Source: Mannheimia haemolytica
GTDB taxonomy: Bacteria > Pseudomonadota > Gammaproteobacteria > Enterobacterales > Pasteurellaceae
Assembly: GCF_004342115.1 (NCBI RefSeq)
Contig: NZ_SMAC01000017.1
Location: forward strand, 1-63,609
Length of the DNA stretch: 63,609 bases
Direction of reading: 5' to 3'
In this document: positions 45,520 to 54,773 of the stretch, piece by piece
Position numbering within the stretch: the stretch's first letter is position 1
Layout: every line of letters begins with the position of its first letter
Program-made: the position numbers and the translations under genes
Notes under the pieces: generated by a model
What the model saw: the letters and a program-made list of their open reading frames with translations, nothing else
The model's database searches: none
What the model was told of the DNA's origin: nothing

Positions 45520-46506
45520 TTAATACGCTAAAACTAATTTTAGTAATTTCGCCGCTAAAAATGCCAGACTGAAACGCTGTTCATCGGCGACCGTCCAGAA
45601 CTGCACTTCCTGTTCGGATTTCGCCAATAACTGACTGATTTCTAACGCATTTTGCTCTTCGTTTTCGCCATTTTTCACCGCTGTAATCACTGAATTTTCA
45701 TTAAAATTCAGCCAATTTTCGGCTTTCCAAGCTTCACTTAACACATTAGCATCTAACTGATATTCAGACTGCACCGACACCATTTGGGAAACCCCATAAA
45801 AGACCGGCACTTGCACGCTGTGGAAGGTAGTACAAGCGGTCAAATTTGGTAAAACTTTTGCAATTTGCAGTTCAAAGGCTTTTGAGAACGGCAGACTTTT
45901 CTCTTCTCCTTGCACATTAGCCGGCACAACATCAAAGGCAATGCGTTCCGCATTTTCATCAAACGGAATGCCGTTTAACAAACGGGCAGTTTGTCCGGCA
46001 AGCTCCTTGACTTTTTCATCGCCAAAATAGGCAGACGGTAAAAGTGAGGTTACCCACACCTGTTTTAACGGCTCGTTCAACAATGGCTTTAAGGCTAACG
46101 CCAGTTGTGAAATTTGCGGATTGGCTAAAGCAACGATATTTCGCTCACGCAAATTTGCGACATTTTCATCATTTACACTTGGCACAACTACCGGTACATC
46201 GCCGATGAGTGCGGTAATGCCGTATAAATCTAAAATCACACAGCCGGCTTTCACCGCTTCTGCCAACACTTCCGCTTGTGCCATTTTGCCGGCAAATAGA
46301 ACATGGCTAAATTCCGCCCAATTTACTTCATCTAACGCATATTGTGCGACTGCTTTTGCCCCAAAGCGTAAATTCTGCTCTTCACCAAACGGCTCAAGCT
46401 CAACGGCTGAAATATTTTCAATCCCTAAATCTTGATTTGCTAATGCTTCAAGTAATTTTTCTGCCAGCGTAAAATCAGCGGCAATCGCTAAATGGATATT
46501 CGACAC
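45520..46506 (-). CDS. usg: USG-1, aspartate-semialdehyde dehydrogenase homologue
   Basis: 328 residues with the fold of aspartate-semialdehyde dehydrogenase. The catalytic Cys region (NCxT in true enzymes) reads VALANPQISQLALALKPL near residue 127, with no Cys, so it is probably not a dehydrogenase. Matches the Usg family found in E. coli between pdxB and truA; neither neighbour is present here. Function unknown. An uptake signal lies inside near 45832. Confidence 0.85.
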   Translation of the reverse strand: MSNIHLAIAADFTLAEKLLEALANQDLGIENISAVELEPFGEEQNLRFGAKAVAQYALDEVNWAEFSHVLFAGKMAQAEVLAEAVKAGCVILDLYGITALIGDVPVVVPSVNDENVANLRERNIVALANPQISQLALALKPLLNEPLKQVWVTSLLPSAYFGDEKVKELAGQTARLLNGIPFDENAERIAFDVVPANVQGEEKSLPFSKAFELQIAKVLPNLTACTTFHSVQVPVFYGVSQMVSVQSEYQLDANVLSEAWKAENWLNFNENSVITAVKNGENEEQNALEISQLLAKSEQEVQFWTVADEQRFSLAFLAAKLLKLVLAY

Positions 46507-46647
46507 ACTATCTCCTTTTTCATAACGTTATTCGGTTTCATTATAAGCTAATTTCACGCTTCAGAAAAATCATAACTCATAATGTGTAATTTATGATTTT
46601 TGCAAATTTTAAACCTAAAAACACCGCTTGTTTTGCCTGTAATTTAC

Positions 46648-46706
46648 TTTTCAAATGATTGAACTTTTGATATAGTTCACACTTTAAAAGTAGCTTATCA
46701 TTCTCA
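46648..46706 (+). promoter_or_regulatory. Promoter and Fur box of ybfE-fldA-fur
   Basis: TTTTCA (46648-46653), 17 bp, TATAGT (46671-46676). A Fur-type site at 46692-46706 reads TGAGAATGATAAGCT on the minus strand, 11 of 15 positions matching TGATAATGATTATCA. It would lie just after the start of transcription, allowing Fur to repress its own operon. No CTGT-N8-ACAG LexA box is present. Confidence 0.5.
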
Positions 46707-46746
46707 TTAAAACTGAGGATTAGCTAAAGCCCAATAGTAAAACAAA

Positions 46747-47022
46747 ATGGCAAAACAAGATTCAGATTGTATAACCTTAGATCTGTTTGCGACTGTACCA
46801 AAAGTTGGGCGTCCTCGTACAAATCCTCTTGATAGAGAACAACAACTTCGAATCAATAAACGTAACCAACTAAAACGAGATAAATCTTCCGGTTTAAAAC
46901 GGGTAGAATTAAAACTGCATTCGGATTTAGTAAAGTTATTAGAGGAACAGGCGTCTGAACAAGGTGTTTCACGCGGGCAGTTAATTGAAACAATTCTAAA
47001 TAATTATCTCACAAATAGGTAG
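46747..47022 (+). CDS. ybfE: YbfE-like ribbon-helix-helix protein
   Basis: 91 residues; C-terminal ribbon-helix-helix-like segment (VELKLHSDLVKLLEEQASEQ then GVSRGQLIETIL) and an N-terminal GRPRTNPLDREQQLRINKRN basic region. E. coli YbfE, called LexA-regulated, occupies the same place before fldA-fur. Probably a small DNA-binding regulator; targets unknown. Ends 5 bp before fldA. Confidence 0.88.
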   Translation: MAKQDSDCITLDLFATVPKVGRPRTNPLDREQQLRINKRNQLKRDKSSGLKRVELKLHSDLVKLLEEQASEQGVSRGQLIETILNNYLTNR

Positions 47023-47027
47023 TAGCA

Positions 47028-47552
47028 ATGGCAGTTGTAGGTTTATTTTACGGTAGCGATACAGGCAATACAGAAAATATTTCAAAAATGATTCAGAAAA
47101 AATTAGGGGCTGAATTAATTGATATTCGAGACATTGCCAAAAGCACAAAAGAAGACATTGAAGCATACGATTTTCTGATGTTTGGGATCCCAACTTGGTA
47201 TTATGGTGAATCGCAAGCCGATTGGGACGATTTTATGCCTACCCTAAAAGAGATTGATTTTAACGGCAAAGTCGTTGCAATTTTTGGTTGCGGTGATCAG
47301 GAAGATTATGCAGAATATTTCTGTGATGCAATGGGTACTGTGCGTGATGTGGTAGAGCCAAATGGTGGTGTGATTGTTGGTCATTGGCCAACTGCCGGTT
47401 ACACTTTCGAGGTTTCTCAGGCCTTAGTTGATGATGATACTTTTGTCGGCTTATGTATTGATGAAGATCGTCAGCCTGAATTAACCACTGAACGTGTTAA
47501 TAAATGGTGTGAGCAGTTGAAAGAAGAAATGTGCTTAGACCAACTCGCATAA
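47028..47552 (+). CDS. fldA: Flavodoxin FldA
   Basis: 174-residue FMN protein that carries electrons to radical and biosynthetic enzymes such as IspG, also in this window. FMN phosphate loop YGSDTGNTEN near residue 7, aromatic FMN contacts around TWYYGESQADWDDF near 58 and FGCGDQEDYAEYFCDA near 90 (long-chain type). Second gene of the fur operon. Confidence 0.97.
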   Translation: MAVVGLFYGSDTGNTENISKMIQKKLGAELIDIRDIAKSTKEDIEAYDFLMFGIPTWYYGESQADWDDFMPTLKEIDFNGKVVAIFGCGDQEDYAEYFCDAMGTVRDVVEPNGGVIVGHWPTAGYTFEVSQALVDDDTFVGLCIDEDRQPELTTERVNKWCEQLKEEMCLDQLA

Positions 47553-47587
47553 TAACTATTTTGGATAAAGATAAATAGGTGGCATAT

Positions 47588-48028
47588 ATGTCTGAAGCAA
47601 ATATTAAACGTTTAAAAGAGGTAGGCTTAAAAGTAACCGAGCCTCGTTTGACTATCCTTGCATTAATGCAAGATATTCGTGATGAAATGCAACATTTTGC
47701 AGCAGAAGATATTTATAAGATTCTGTTAGAAAAAGGCTCAGACATTGGTTTAGCAACGGTTTATCGTGTCTTAAACCAATTTGAAGAAGCCGGCATTTTA
47801 ACCCGCCATAATTTCGATGCGAATAAAGCAGTATTCGAATTAAATATGAACCACGAACACGACCATATTATTTGTATGGATTGTGGTAAGGTGTTCGAAT
47901 TTAAAGATCCTGATATGGAGCGTCGCCAACGTGAAATCAGTGAAAAACACGGAATGGAATTGACTAACCACAGTTTATATCTGTATGGTAAATGCAGTAA
48001 TTTAACCAACTGTGATGAGAAAAAATAA
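47588..48028 (+). CDS. fur: Ferric uptake regulator Fur
   Basis: 146 residues from the ATG at 47588 (MSEANIKRLKEVGLKVTEPR), with AGGTGG 5 nt upstream; a GTG three codons earlier overlaps that site and is unlikely. Winged helix 1-80 with DIGLATVYRVLNQFEEAGI; metal sites around NHEHDHIICMDCGKVFEF near 85; a second Cys pair near the C-terminus (GKCSNLTNCDEKK). Third gene of the operon. Confidence 0.97.
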   Translation: MSEANIKRLKEVGLKVTEPRLTILALMQDIRDEMQHFAAEDIYKILLEKGSDIGLATVYRVLNQFEEAGILTRHNFDANKAVFELNMNHEHDHIICMDCGKVFEFKDPDMERRQREISEKHGMELTNHSLYLYGKCSNLTNCDEKK

Positions 48029-48054
48029 TATTTCTTATTTTGACTTATTTCTAT

Positions 48055-48081
48055 TACCGAAGTCCCTTTGGGTCTTCGGTA
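48055..48081 (+). terminator. Hairpin after fur
   Basis: TACCGAAG (48055-48062) pairs with CTTCGGTA (48074-48081); inner CCC/GGG extends the stem. The T tail (TTGTTCTAT) is modest. It separates fur from letB. Confidence 0.7.
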
Positions 48082-48110
48082 TTGTTCTATATAGGTTTCC
48101 CTAATTTAAA

Positions 48111-50777
48111 ATGACGATGGAAGAAAATACCCACACTGTTGTAGATGCCCAAATCCGGCAGCCTCGCAAAATTTCTCCTTTTTGGCTGTTACCAATAGTT
48201 GCTTTTATTATTGGTGCTTTGCTATTTTTCCAAATTTTAAAAGAGCAAGGTGAAACAATCACGATTCGATTTAGTAAAGGTGATGGCATTACTGCCGGAA
48301 AAACCGCTATTCGTTACCAAGGCTTGCAGATTGGTCAGGTTAAGCGTGTTTATTTTGTCGATAATTTAAAAGAAGTGGAAGTGCAAGCAGAAATAAACCC
48401 TGAAGCCAAAAGTATTTTACGCAAACAGACTAAATTTTGGTTAGTGCAACCAAGTGCTTCTTTGGCTGGCGTTTCAGGCTTAGATGCGATTGTTTCTGGT
48501 AACTATATTACCCTACTTCCCGGTGAAGGCGATTTCGTTGATGAATTTATTGCAGAAGAAGATCCTCCGGCTATTACCGTGAGCGATGGCGATTTACTGA
48601 TCCGTTTAATCTCTGATGACATAGGCTCTATTACTGTCGGAGCGAGTGTTTATTTCCGTAAAGTGCCAGTGGGTAATATTGCCGATTATCGTTTTACCAA
48701 AGACCAGAAAAAAATCGAAATTGATGTCGTCATTAATCAAAAATACGCTCATTTAGTGAAAAAAGAGAGCCGATTTTGGAATATTAGCGGTATTAGCGCT
48801 GATGTAAATTTACAAGGTATTAAAATCAATATGGACAGCCTTGCCTCGGTAGTACAAGGTGCGGTTGCTTTTGATTCGCCTGATAATATGGAAATTGCCG
48901 AGCAAGGACAGAAATTTGAGCTATATCCGGATTTGAAATCAGCTAAACGTGGAATTGAAATCAACGTAAAACTACCGCTTACACATAATTTAAAAATTAA
49001 TGAGACTGGTGTTTTTCACCAAAATGTGCAAATTGGTATGCTTTCGCAGCTAAAATTACCGCAAGTAAAAGACAACGGTGTGCCACAGCAAGAATCAGGG
49101 CAGCATAAACAGATTGATGGGGTTTTATTAATTGACCCAAGTTATGAAAATTTACTACGCTCCCAAACTAAAATCTTGCTCAAAGAGCCGAAATTCTCCT
49201 TAAACACAGAGCAGCTGACGAAAGTAGGTGAGCTGCTGCGTGGTGTCTATTTTGAGGTTCACCCGGGGGAAGGAGAACCTCAATCGGAATTTGTGGTACA
49301 AAACGAAGCCGATTATCTATTAAGTTTACCGAATTTACTTAGCTTTAGCTTAATTGCTCCTCAAGCCTATGGGGTAGATACCAATCAGGGGATTTACTAT
49401 AGCGATGTGCAAATCGGAGAAATCGTCAAACGTAGCCTAGAGTTAGACAAAGTACGTTTTGATGTCATTATTTATCCGCCTTATCGCAACCTGATTGGGA
49501 GTAACAGCAAATTTGTTGCGATATCCAACATTGATATGTCGGTGGGGCTAGATGGGTTAAGAGTTCACGCCGGTTCACCATCTGAATGGTTAAAAGGCGG
49601 TGTTCGCTTAATTAACGGTAAAAATGACGGTAGCCCGAAAAAACAATATGCACTTTATAAAGATATAGAAAGTGCGGAATCAGGCATGGCTACCTTAGAT
49701 AAAAAAGCCACCACTACCCTTTCGGCAGATTCATTATCTGGTATCAGCGAAGGCTCTTTGGTGCTATATCGTGATTTTCAGGTCGGCGAGGTGTTAAAAA
49801 TAACCCCGAAACAACAAAAATTTGAGGTTGAGCTATTTATCCAGCCAAATTATCGTCATCTATTAACCGAGAAAAGCCGTTTCTGGATTGAGCCGGCAAC
49901 GAGTGTTGATGTGTCACTCAAAGGCGTGAATATCACTACAGCTCCATTAATGCGTACCTTAAAAGGGGCGATCAGCTTTGATAATGGCGGTTCAAAAGGC
50001 AATAAAACGCTTTATGCAAGTAAGGAGAAAGCCACTTCGGGCAATACTTATCTCACGCTGATTGCAAAAGATGCGAGTAAGTTAAGCGAAGGAATGGACA
50101 TTAAATATATGGGCTTAACCGTAGGTCAAATTGAAAAACTTGAGCTACAAAATGCAAAAAAACAGATAAAAGCGACCGCTTACATTCAAAGGAAATACTA
50201 TCCGTTAATTGCAAAAGCCGGCAGTAAATTTAATGTTATCTCGCCTGAAATCAGTACCTCCGGCTTTAAAAATTTAGATGCAGCACTGCAAAATTACATT
50301 ACGGTTGATGTCGGTTCAGGGCAAGCTCAAAACCAATTTGTTCTTGCAGATACCGATACGGTAAAAACCACCTATGCCAACGGTTTCCCGATTATTGTTG
50401 AAACCACTAATGCCAATGGTATTCAGCCAGAAGCACCTGTGCTTTATCGTGGAATGCAGGTGGGGATTGTCAGCCATTTAAGCCTCAGCGAAGTAAATGA
50501 TAGAGTTTTAATTCACCTGAAAATTAATAGCAAATATCAGCACTTAGTCAGAACCAATACCCAATTCTGGCAAGCTTCAGGTTACACGATGGACGTGAGC
50601 CTGCAAGGTGTAAGTATGAACTCAGGCACAATGTCGCAGTTATTAAACGGCGGTATTGAGTTCTCTACCCCTTACACTAAAGTGGTGAAGCCTCAAGCTC
50701 AGCCAAACAGACGATTTTTCTTACAACGCAAACTACCTGATGAAGCCCCTGCTTGGGATCAAGGAATTGCGGAATAA
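48111..50777 (+). CDS. letB: LetB (YebT) seven-MCE-domain lipid transport protein
   Basis: 888 residues: one N-terminal transmembrane helix (about 23-42) and seven repeated MCE domains, each with a hydrophobic GxxVxYxGxxVGxV-like signature (for example GKTAIRYQGLQIGQVKRV, MDIKYMGLTVGQIEKL and APVLYRGMQVGIVSHL). In E. coli LetB forms a periplasm-spanning lipid tunnel with the membrane protein LetA. No letA/pqiA lies beside it here; the gene upstream is fur. No clear ribosome site at either candidate ATG (48111 or 48117). Confidence 0.93.
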   Translation: MTMEENTHTVVDAQIRQPRKISPFWLLPIVAFIIGALLFFQILKEQGETITIRFSKGDGITAGKTAIRYQGLQIGQVKRVYFVDNLKEVEVQAEINPEAKSILRKQTKFWLVQPSASLAGVSGLDAIVSGNYITLLPGEGDFVDEFIAEEDPPAITVSDGDLLIRLISDDIGSITVGASVYFRKVPVGNIADYRFTKDQKKIEIDVVINQKYAHLVKKESRFWNISGISADVNLQGIKINMDSLASVVQGAVAFDSPDNMEIAEQGQKFELYPDLKSAKRGIEINVKLPLTHNLKINETGVFHQNVQIGMLSQLKLPQVKDNGVPQQESGQHKQIDGVLLIDPSYENLLRSQTKILLKEPKFSLNTEQLTKVGELLRGVYFEVHPGEGEPQSEFVVQNEADYLLSLPNLLSFSLIAPQAYGVDTNQGIYYSDVQIGEIVKRSLELDKVRFDVIIYPPYRNLIGSNSKFVAISNIDMSVGLDGLRVHAGSPSEWLKGGVRLINGKNDGSPKKQYALYKDIESAESGMATLDKKATTTLSADSLSGISEGSLVLYRDFQVGEVLKITPKQQKFEVELFIQPNYRHLLTEKSRFWIEPATSVDVSLKGVNITTAPLMRTLKGAISFDNGGSKGNKTLYASKEKATSGNTYLTLIAKDASKLSEGMDIKYMGLTVGQIEKLELQNAKKQIKATAYIQRKYYPLIAKAGSKFNVISPEISTSGFKNLDAALQNYITVDVGSGQAQNQFVLADTDTVKTTYANGFPIIVETTNANGIQPEAPVLYRGMQVGIVSHLSLSEVNDRVLIHLKINSKYQHLVRTNTQFWQASGYTMDVSLQGVSMNSGTMSQLLNGGIEFSTPYTKVVKPQAQPNRRFFLQRKLPDEAPAWDQGIAE

Positions 50778-50794
50778 TATTGATGGAGTAAAAA

Positions 50795-51304
50795 ATGCCT
50801 TTATTAGATAGTTTTAAAGTAGATCACACCAAAATGAACGCCCCAGCCGTGCGTGTTGCAAAAACAATGACCACACCGAAAGGCGATACCATTACCGTGT
50901 TCGATCTCCGTTTCTGCCGCCCGAATATTGATATTCTACCGGTGCGTGGGATTCACACAATGGAACATCTTTTTGCCGGCTTTATGCGTGACCACCTCAA
51001 TAGCGAACAAGTGGAGATCATTGATATTTCGCCAATGGGCTGCCGTACCGGTTTTTATATGTCGCTCATCGGCACGCCTTCAGCAGAAGAGGTTGTCAAA
51101 GCGTGGACGGCTTCAATGGAAGATGCGTTAGATAAAATCCCTGATGTATCGGCAATTCCTGAGCTGAACGAATATCAATGTGGCTCTTACAAAGAGCATT
51201 CTTTAGAAGAAGCTCACCAAATTGCTCGTAATGTGTTAGCTGCCGGCATCGGTGTAAATCGCAACGAAGATTTAGCCTTAGACGAAAAATTACTTAATCC
51301 ATAA
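50795..51304 (+). CDS. luxS: S-ribosylhomocysteinase LuxS
   Basis: Cleaves S-ribosylhomocysteine to homocysteine and the autoinducer-2 precursor DPD; homocysteine feeds methionine recycling. 169 residues. Metal ligands in HTMEHLFAG near 54-58 and Cys in [12 protein letters not shown] near 128; FDLRFCRPN near 40 and MGCRTGFYM near 82 also match. The ribosome site is GGAG. Followed by a strong terminator. Confidence 0.98.
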   Translation: MPLLDSFKVDHTKMNAPAVRVAKTMTTPKGDTITVFDLRFCRPNIDILPVRGIHTMEHLFAGFMRDHLNSEQVEIIDISPMGCRTGFYMSLIGTPSAEEVVKAWTASMEDALDKIPDVSAIPELNEYQCGSYKEHSLEEAHQIARNVLAAGIGVNRNEDLALDEKLLNP

Positions 51305-51320
51305 TTTTTTAACATCTTTT

Positions 51321-51351
51321 CGGGGGCAAATGGTTATTTGCCCCCGCATTT
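51321..51351 (+). terminator. Terminator after luxS
   Basis: CGGGGGCAAAT (51321-51331) pairs perfectly with ATTTGCCCCCG (51336-51346), loop GGTT, then CATTTTATT. Confidence 0.85.
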
Positions 51352-51371
51352 TATTCGGAAATCACAAATTT

Positions 51372-53219
51372 ATGTTTGAAAAACTGTTTCAATGGTTTGA
51401 GGCAAGGGTGGAAACTTACCCAAATGAAACGCCAAGAACCCCAAAATCAGGTCTCATTCCTTTTATTTACGATGCCACTAAAGGAATGCGGTTTTATATC
51501 TTACTACTGACCGTATTAGTTGCAGCTGTCGGTATTATCGAAGCGGTTCTGTTTCGCTTTATGGGCGATTTAGTCGATTGGGTCAATAAATACTCGCCAA
51601 CAGAACTTTGGGCAGAAAAAGGCTGGACGATTATCGGTATGTTTTTTATTGCCCTACTTGCAGTGGTGTTTGTTTACCTTGCCAGCAGCATTCGCTTTCA
51701 ATCTCTGCAAGGGGTATTCCCAATGCGTTTGCGTTGGAACTTCCACCGCTTAATGCTTGGGCAAAGTTTAGGTTTCTATCAAGACGAATTTGCAGGAAGA
51801 GTGTCTGCAAAAGTAATGCAAACCGCCCTTTCCGTGCGTGATGTGATTATGACTTGTGCCGATATGTTGGTGTATGTGCTGGTTTACTTCACCACCTCCA
51901 GCGTGATTTTATTACAACTTGACGGCTGGTTATTCGTGCCGTTTATTTTATGGGTCATCTCATTAGCGGCAACCATTATCTACTTTGTCCCGAAATTAGC
52001 CCAAGCTGCTCAAGAGCAATCGGATGCCAGAAGTTTAATGACCGGTCGAATTACCGATGCTTACGCTAACATTGCCACCGTCAAACTCTTCTCGCACGGC
52101 AACCGTGAATCTGCCTATGCGAAAGAGTCGATGGAAGAATTTATGGTGACAGTGCATAAACAGATGCGTTTAGTGACTGTAATTGAAACCGTAACTAATC
52201 TAACCTCGATGGCATTAATAATTTCAACTGCGGGTATCGGTTTATGGCTTTGGGGTTCAAGCGTAGTAACTGCAGGGGCGATTGCCACCTCAACCGCTTT
52301 GGCTTTACGCATTAAAGGCTTATCACAATGGATTATGTGGGAATTTGCTCGTCTATTTGAAAATTTAGGTACGGTACAAGACGGTATGATTACGCTTTCC
52401 AAACCACACAATGTGGTAGATAAAATCGATGCGAAACCGTTAAATGTAACCAAAGGCGAAATTAAATTTGAGAATGTGGATTTTGCCTACGATCCAAAAA
52501 AACCGCTACTGAAAGATTTTGACCTCACTATAAAACCGGGGGAAAAAGTCGGTTTAGTCGGGCGTAGTGGTGCAGGTAAATCAACGCTCACCAATTTATT
52601 ATTGCGTTTTTACGATATTCAAGACGGTTCAATCACGATTGACGGGCAAAATATCCGTGATATTACCCAAGAAAGCCTTCGCTCACAAATTGGTTTGGTG
52701 ACTCAAGACACCTCGCTGTTACATCGCTCTGTGCGTGAAAACTTGATGTACGGTCGCCCGAACGCCACCGAAGAAGAGATGATCAAAGCCGTTGAACAAG
52801 CTGCCGCTAGCGAATTTATTCCAAACCTGCAAGATGCCAAAGGCAGAACCGGTTTTGATGCACACGTTGGCGAACGAGGGGTAAAACTTTCCGGCGGACA
52901 ACGCCAACGGATTGCGATTGCCCGAGTGATGCTAAAAGATGCTCCGATTTTATTACTCGATGAGGCAACCAGTGCGTTAGACTCTGAAGTAGAAGTGGCA
53001 ATTCAAGAAAATCTCACGCAATTAATGGAAGGTAAAACCGTGGTTGCGATTGCCCACCGCCTCTCTACCATTATGGCAATGGACAGACTTATCGTGTTAG
53101 ATAAAGGCGAAATCGTTGAACAAGGCACGCACGAAGAATTGCTTGCTCAAAACGGTGTTTACGCCAGACTTTGGGCTCACCAAAGCGGGGGGTTCTTACC
53201 GGAGAATACGGATATTTAA
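51372..53219 (+). CDS. ABC exporter, fused permease-ATPase
   Basis: 615 residues from the ATG at 51372 (MFEKLFQWFE); an in-frame start 14 codons earlier falls in the terminator region. A six-helix type-1 ABC exporter domain (about 40-330) fused to an ATPase: Walker A GRSGAGKST near 398, signature LSGGQRQRIAIARV near 505, Walker B ILLLDEATSALD near 527, H-loop AHRLSTI near 560. A homodimer is likely. The substrate is unknown; multidrug or lipid export are family guesses. Confidence 0.9.
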   Translation: MFEKLFQWFEARVETYPNETPRTPKSGLIPFIYDATKGMRFYILLLTVLVAAVGIIEAVLFRFMGDLVDWVNKYSPTELWAEKGWTIIGMFFIALLAVVFVYLASSIRFQSLQGVFPMRLRWNFHRLMLGQSLGFYQDEFAGRVSAKVMQTALSVRDVIMTCADMLVYVLVYFTTSSVILLQLDGWLFVPFILWVISLAATIIYFVPKLAQAAQEQSDARSLMTGRITDAYANIATVKLFSHGNRESAYAKESMEEFMVTVHKQMRLVTVIETVTNLTSMALIISTAGIGLWLWGSSVVTAGAIATSTALALRIKGLSQWIMWEFARLFENLGTVQDGMITLSKPHNVVDKIDAKPLNVTKGEIKFENVDFAYDPKKPLLKDFDLTIKPGEKVGLVGRSGAGKSTLTNLLLRFYDIQDGSITIDGQNIRDITQESLRSQIGLVTQDTSLLHRSVRENLMYGRPNATEEEMIKAVEQAAASEFIPNLQDAKGRTGFDAHVGERGVKLSGGQRQRIAIARVMLKDAPILLLDEATSALDSEVEVAIQENLTQLMEGKTVVAIAHRLSTIMAMDRLIVLDKGEIVEQGTHEELLAQNGVYARLWAHQSGGFLPENTDI

Positions 53220-53246
53220 TCAACTCCATCACACATCATACTAAGC

Positions 53247-53300
53247 AAGCGGTCATTTTTTGTTAGCAATTTGCAAGATTTCAACAAAAAACGACCGCTT
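53247..53300 (+). terminator. Inverted uptake signals after ABC exporter
   Basis: AAGCGGTCATTTTTTGTT (from 53247) is mirrored by AACAAAAAACGACCGCTT (to 53300), an 18-bp stem with one or two mismatches. It lies after the ABC gene and may end its transcript. The rest of the gap to dnaA (to 53417) has a 15-bp direct repeat (53268-53282 and 53347-53361) and no TTATCCACA DnaA box. Confidence 0.6.
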
Positions 53301-53417
53301 GTTCGCCAATTAAAACCGCTTCCAAACACCAATAAAATCTATCAAAAATTTGCAAGATTTCTCCCCTTTTTTCAGGTATCATTATGACCTTTAATAACAA
53401 TAATTTTGGAGCAAATT

Positions 53418-54755
53418 GTGTCTTCCCTTTGGTCTGATTGCCTTAATCACTTACAAACGAAAGTCTCACCAACCGATTACAGCACTTGGCTGCGTCCTCT
53501 GCAAGCGAGTTCTGAGAATGGGGAACTCACACTTTATGCACAAAATCAATTTGTTGAAAACTGGGTAAAAGATAAATTTTTATCGGAGATTACCGAGCTT
53601 GCCCGTTTTTTGGCGAAAAATGATAATTTGGTGGTGACGTTAAAAGTTGGGATTAAACCGACAGAACAGCCAAAGGTCAGCCCAAATCTAAAAAACGAGA
53701 GTTCAGAATTTAGCAATACCGGCTTTAAAACCGGGCTAAACCCAAATCAAACCTTTGATAATTTTGTACAAGGCCGCTCAAACCAATTAGCTAAATTAGT
53801 GGCTCAACAAGTGGTGGATAATTTAGGCGAAAGCCATTGCAACCCACTCTCGTTTTATGCCGGCACCGGTTTAGGCAAAACCCACTTATTGCACGCTATC
53901 GGCAATGAATTAGTTAAACGCACACCGGGTACTCGGGTGCTATATATTCACTTGGAACGTTTTTATCGTGATATTATTAAGGCGATCAACAGTTCCAATA
54001 ACGATGCGGAAAAAATCAAAAAATTCTACCGCTCGCTTGATGTGTTAATGATTGACGATATTCAATTTCTTGCCAATAAACCGAAAGTACAAGAAGAATT
54101 TTTACATCTGTTAAATTCGCTGTTTGAACAACGCAAACAGATTATTTTAACCTCCGATGTGTTGCCGAAAAATATTGATAAAATTGACACGGCGATTAAA
54201 TCCCGTTTAAGCGGCGGTATTAGTGCGACCATTGAGCCACCTGAATTGGAAACCCGAGTGGCAATTCTTCGCCAAAAAGCCTTAGAACGTGGAGCAGATT
54301 TGCAAGAAGATGCCGCCTATTTAATGGGGCAAAAACTCCGAACCAATGTGCGTGAATTGGAGGGAGCATTAAACCGTGTGATTGCGTGGCAAAAATTGAC
54401 CCTTCGCCCGATTACGGTTGATGCGGTGCGTGAAACCTTGCAAGATCTGTTTGCCTCTTTTGATTACTTGATTACGATTGAAAATATTCAACGCATTGTG
54501 GCCGAATATTACGGCATAAAAGTTGCCGATATTAAATCGAAAAGTCGGGCAAGAAGCATTGCCCGTCCTCGCCAAATGGCAATGGCACTGGCAAAAGAGC
54601 TAACCAACCACAGCTTGCCGGAAATTGGTCGGGAATTTGGCGGTCGGGATCATACTACCGTGATGCACGCCTGCAAAACCATTAATGAATTACGCGATAC
54701 CGAAAGCGGTATCCAAGAAGATTATATCCATTTAACACGCAAATTATCATCTTAG
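53418..54755 (+). CDS. dnaA: Replication initiator DnaA
   Basis: 445 residues from a GTG at 53418 (MSSLWSDCLNHLQ), matching the E. coli start and preceded by GGAG 7 nt upstream. Domain I 1-80, short variable domain II, AAA+ domain III with Walker A GTGLGKTHL near 150 and Walker B VLMIDDIQFL near 207, and domain IV with the DNA-binding signature GREFGGRDHTTVMHACKTI near 408. dnaN follows after 18 bp. No DnaA-box cluster upstream, so oriC is not evident here. Confidence 0.97.
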   Translation: MSSLWSDCLNHLQTKVSPTDYSTWLRPLQASSENGELTLYAQNQFVENWVKDKFLSEITELARFLAKNDNLVVTLKVGIKPTEQPKVSPNLKNESSEFSNTGFKTGLNPNQTFDNFVQGRSNQLAKLVAQQVVDNLGESHCNPLSFYAGTGLGKTHLLHAIGNELVKRTPGTRVLYIHLERFYRDIIKAINSSNNDAEKIKKFYRSLDVLMIDDIQFLANKPKVQEEFLHLLNSLFEQRKQIILTSDVLPKNIDKIDTAIKSRLSGGISATIEPPELETRVAILRQKALERGADLQEDAAYLMGQKLRTNVRELEGALNRVIAWQKLTLRPITVDAVRETLQDLFASFDYLITIENIQRIVAEYYGIKVADIKSKSRARSIARPRQMAMALAKELTNHSLPEIGREFGGRDHTTVMHACKTINELRDTESGIQEDYIHLTRKLSS

Positions 54756-54773
54756 CCCGATGAAGGAATGATT

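Noticed and set aside
47579-47587. GTG start for fur
   Set aside because: The GTG lies within the ribosome-binding sequence of the ATG at 47588, which matches family length.
53220-53417. Replication origin upstream of dnaA
   Set aside because: No TTATCCACA-like boxes or AT-rich 13-mer arrays were seen; only uptake signals and a 15-bp direct repeat.
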